A stretch of DNA of 64,000 nucleotides, taken from Cercis canadensis (taxonomy: Eukaryota; Streptophyta; Magnoliopsida; Fabales; Fabaceae). Under the pieces are notes generated by a model that saw nothing but the letters and a program-made list of their open reading frames with translations, ran no database searches and had not been told where the DNA came from. The stretch is from positions 129,525-193,524 of the forward strand of contig QAOA01003220.1 of assembly GCA_003255065.1 (NCBI GenBank), given 5' to 3'. Made by a program: the position numbers and the translations under genes. This document shows positions 62,301 to 64,000 of the stretch, one piece after another. The first letter of the stretch is position 1. The number at the start of each line of letters is the position of its first letter.

Positions 62301-62517
62301 TCTTTATTCAGCCTTCATAATTTTCCAATTGGTCAAAACGTTGAGTTTTGTTATAATGGGCAGTTTTGCAAATTTTGAAAAGCTGTAACCAATTTTATAA
62401 TTACCAAAAAGTACCCTAAACCTACATGCAGCTGGTCAACAAGTCTTAACAAAACAATATAACTTGCAAAGCTGAAAAATTCAGAGACATCACTTTCAGG
62501 AGTGTAGCATAGCACCC
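59315..62517. mobile_element. Large foldback element with about 1-kb inverted arms
   Basis: The left terminus GGGTGCTATGCTACAC is inverted at the right end (GTGTAGCATAGCACCC). Inward, the arms pair over long distances: TAGTGATTAGTTACGATTTT with its complement at about 62180-62215; GACATCTTATTAATTAAAGC-like blocks at 59680 and 61870; CCTTGGCCCAA with TTGGGCCAAGGCCC at 59920 and 61650; AATGGTCAATTTACACAAAC with its complement at 61370. The left arm is about 59315-60283 and the right arm about 61297-62517, the difference being insertions in the right arm. The 1-kb spacer holds a further inverted repeat unit at about 60297-60410 and other AT-rich sequence. No transposase frame was recognised. Termini resemble the MITE at 12.3 kb. 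Confidence 0.75.
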
Positions 62518-64000
62518 TTTTTTTTCTTCCTCTCTATATATCTGCAATTAGACTTGTAATATAAGCAAACGTACACCTGGCAGGTATTTTAGGTAGCTGC
62601 AATCGTTATCAAGGCATTGAAACAAAATGGGGTTGAATGCAAGTCTAAAATTATTATTAGGGAAATGACTTTTGTCTCTGTTAGGGAGGGATACATCTAT
62701 TTTTGGTCAATGTAATTAGAGGGAAATAGCTGTGTTTCCTTATTGTACGACCGTCCTATAACTTGACATTAGGGTCTTTTTTTTTTTTTTTACTTGGATA
62801 ATATCTTAATTAAAAAAATAACTTTGTGAGTATCTTGTTAACTCTTAACAAACTAGCACGGCATTACTTTTTTTATTATTAAGTTACTTTTTTTTTGCCC
62901 CAAATAATATAGCAGTTAACATGTACAATAGGAATCAAACCTAATGATGTCTGTGTTGAGGTCAAGGGATCAGGTTGGGCGATTGAATTCAAGCCAGGTT
63001 AAGTTTAAGGTCTATTATATACATAATGACCACGAGTGAACTAAGGGCTGAGTTGAAAATACTAAGACTCCAAATGTCAATTTAGGTCGATCTCAAATAT
63101 GTAAAGTAATAAATGAAAAAAGTCCAAAAAAGTGATAATATCTGTGAGAAATGTAGTATTTATTGAGATATAAAATGTATTTTGATAATTTGGGTGATTG
63201 GACTAAGATGGGCCAAAGCTGATTTGGGCCTTAGTAATGGGTATAGACAAAACCAAACAAGAGAGAAGAGAAAAGAAATGGAAAAACAAGTTCAATTTTT
63301 CCAAGCTCATCAGGGGGTCCTTTCCACGAATTGGGCTAGGTCATGGGCTTTCTGGTAACTTCTTATCAGCTACAATCATTCTCCTCTTTCCTGATTCGGA
63401 AAGGCCATATGTGAATGCGGCAGCTTTCCCTTTTCATTTCTAAAATAGTTATGATATGTTTACAATAATTTCTACGGGGATTCTATGATACTACATGAGT
63501 ATGTCATATTACACTGATATGACAAGCATACATTAATTTTTATATTTCCTAACCATGCCTACCTTAGCCATAATACTGATAATTATGCTCCAAGAAGGAA
63601 GATCCGCTAGCTACATGTTACGTTCTTCTCTCCGAACATTTGTGATGGTTACCTTAATCTTCATATGTAATCATTATTACTAAATTTTTTATGAAAAATT
63701 AATTAAAAAAATCAATATATTTATGCAATTTTTGTATATATGAGATCAAAAATATAGAATTTCAGAAATTATAATATACGTACTAGATCTAAACCAACAC
63801 AAATAATATAGTTAACTAAAAATAAATTCAAAAAGTTATGTTATTATTAATTCAACTAATACCATCTTTTCATCAACTTTATGTGATAAGTTAACCTTAT
63901 AAAGTTAGATAATTTGCATAAAAGAAATATTAAAAATAGAACAATGTACTAATCTTACCTTAGAATCCATCGCAACGTCTTTGTGGCATTTAATCAAACA
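62518..64000. other. Intergenic to the end of the window
   Basis: No gene supported. The left half of the 32.4-kb MITE family recurs at about 63476-63550. The open frame at 63237-63443 is a chance frame without family features. Confidence 0.5.

Overview
This is an AT-rich plant nuclear window. The evidence is GT-AG introns with plant-type T/A-rich intron sequence, plant-only gene families (STP hexose carriers, DUF247, DUF3774 wound-responsive peptides, R2R3-MYB subgroup 11), TATA-box promoters, and many small DNA transposons. The proteins look like those of a eudicot, possibly a woody rosid such as Citrus, but the species cannot be fixed from sequence alone. No bacterial-type features, CRISPR arrays, rRNA or convincing tRNA genes were seen.

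Layout. (1) 0-7 kb: a four-exon STP1-type monosaccharide/H+ symporter (+). (2) 7-13.6 kb: gene-poor, with miniature inverted-repeat elements. (3) 13.7-15.7 kb: a two-exon DUF247/UPF0481 membrane protein (+). (4) 16.2-26.8 kb: a tandem array of a 'DUF3774 peptide + F-box' unit on the minus strand. The first unit is intact. The second is broken and carries an LTR-retrotransposon piece. The third is shredded by a MULE-like element that carries the last two exons of a beta-galactosidase, and by a PIF/Harbinger-like MITE. (5) 27.5-31.1 kb: a seven-exon VAP4-type MSP-domain gene (-). (6) 34.3-34.9 kb: a small plastid-type protein (-). (7) 35.2-37.2 kb: a hAT-like element with an 8-bp target duplication. 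(8) 38.6 kb: a third DUF3774 gene (-). (9) 40.5-41.4 kb: a decayed endogenous pararetrovirus fragment next to an AT-dinucleotide repeat. (10) 42.2-47.1 kb: a nine-exon PAP/bisphosphate phosphatase of the inositol-monophosphatase superfamily (+). (11) 48.7-49.1 kb: a 370-bp MULE-type MITE with a 9-bp target duplication. (12) 53.1-54.4 kb: a three-exon R2R3-MYB of the MYB102/MYB74/MYB41 group (+). (13) 54.4-64 kb: no supported gene, but a 3.2-kb foldback with roughly 1-kb arms.

How the genes relate. This is ordinary eukaryotic gene order, with no operon logic. Several genes belong to families tied to stress or wounding: STP1, DUF3774 peptides, subgroup 11 MYB, the PAP phosphatase that controls a retrograde stress signal, and VAP4/MAMI-type proteins. 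Their proximity is not evidence of co-function. The most distinctive content is the layered history of the F-box array and the transposons inside it.

Assembly caution: most of the 13 single N characters sit between two near-identical direct copies (24 to 183 bp), which looks like unmerged contig ends rather than biology.
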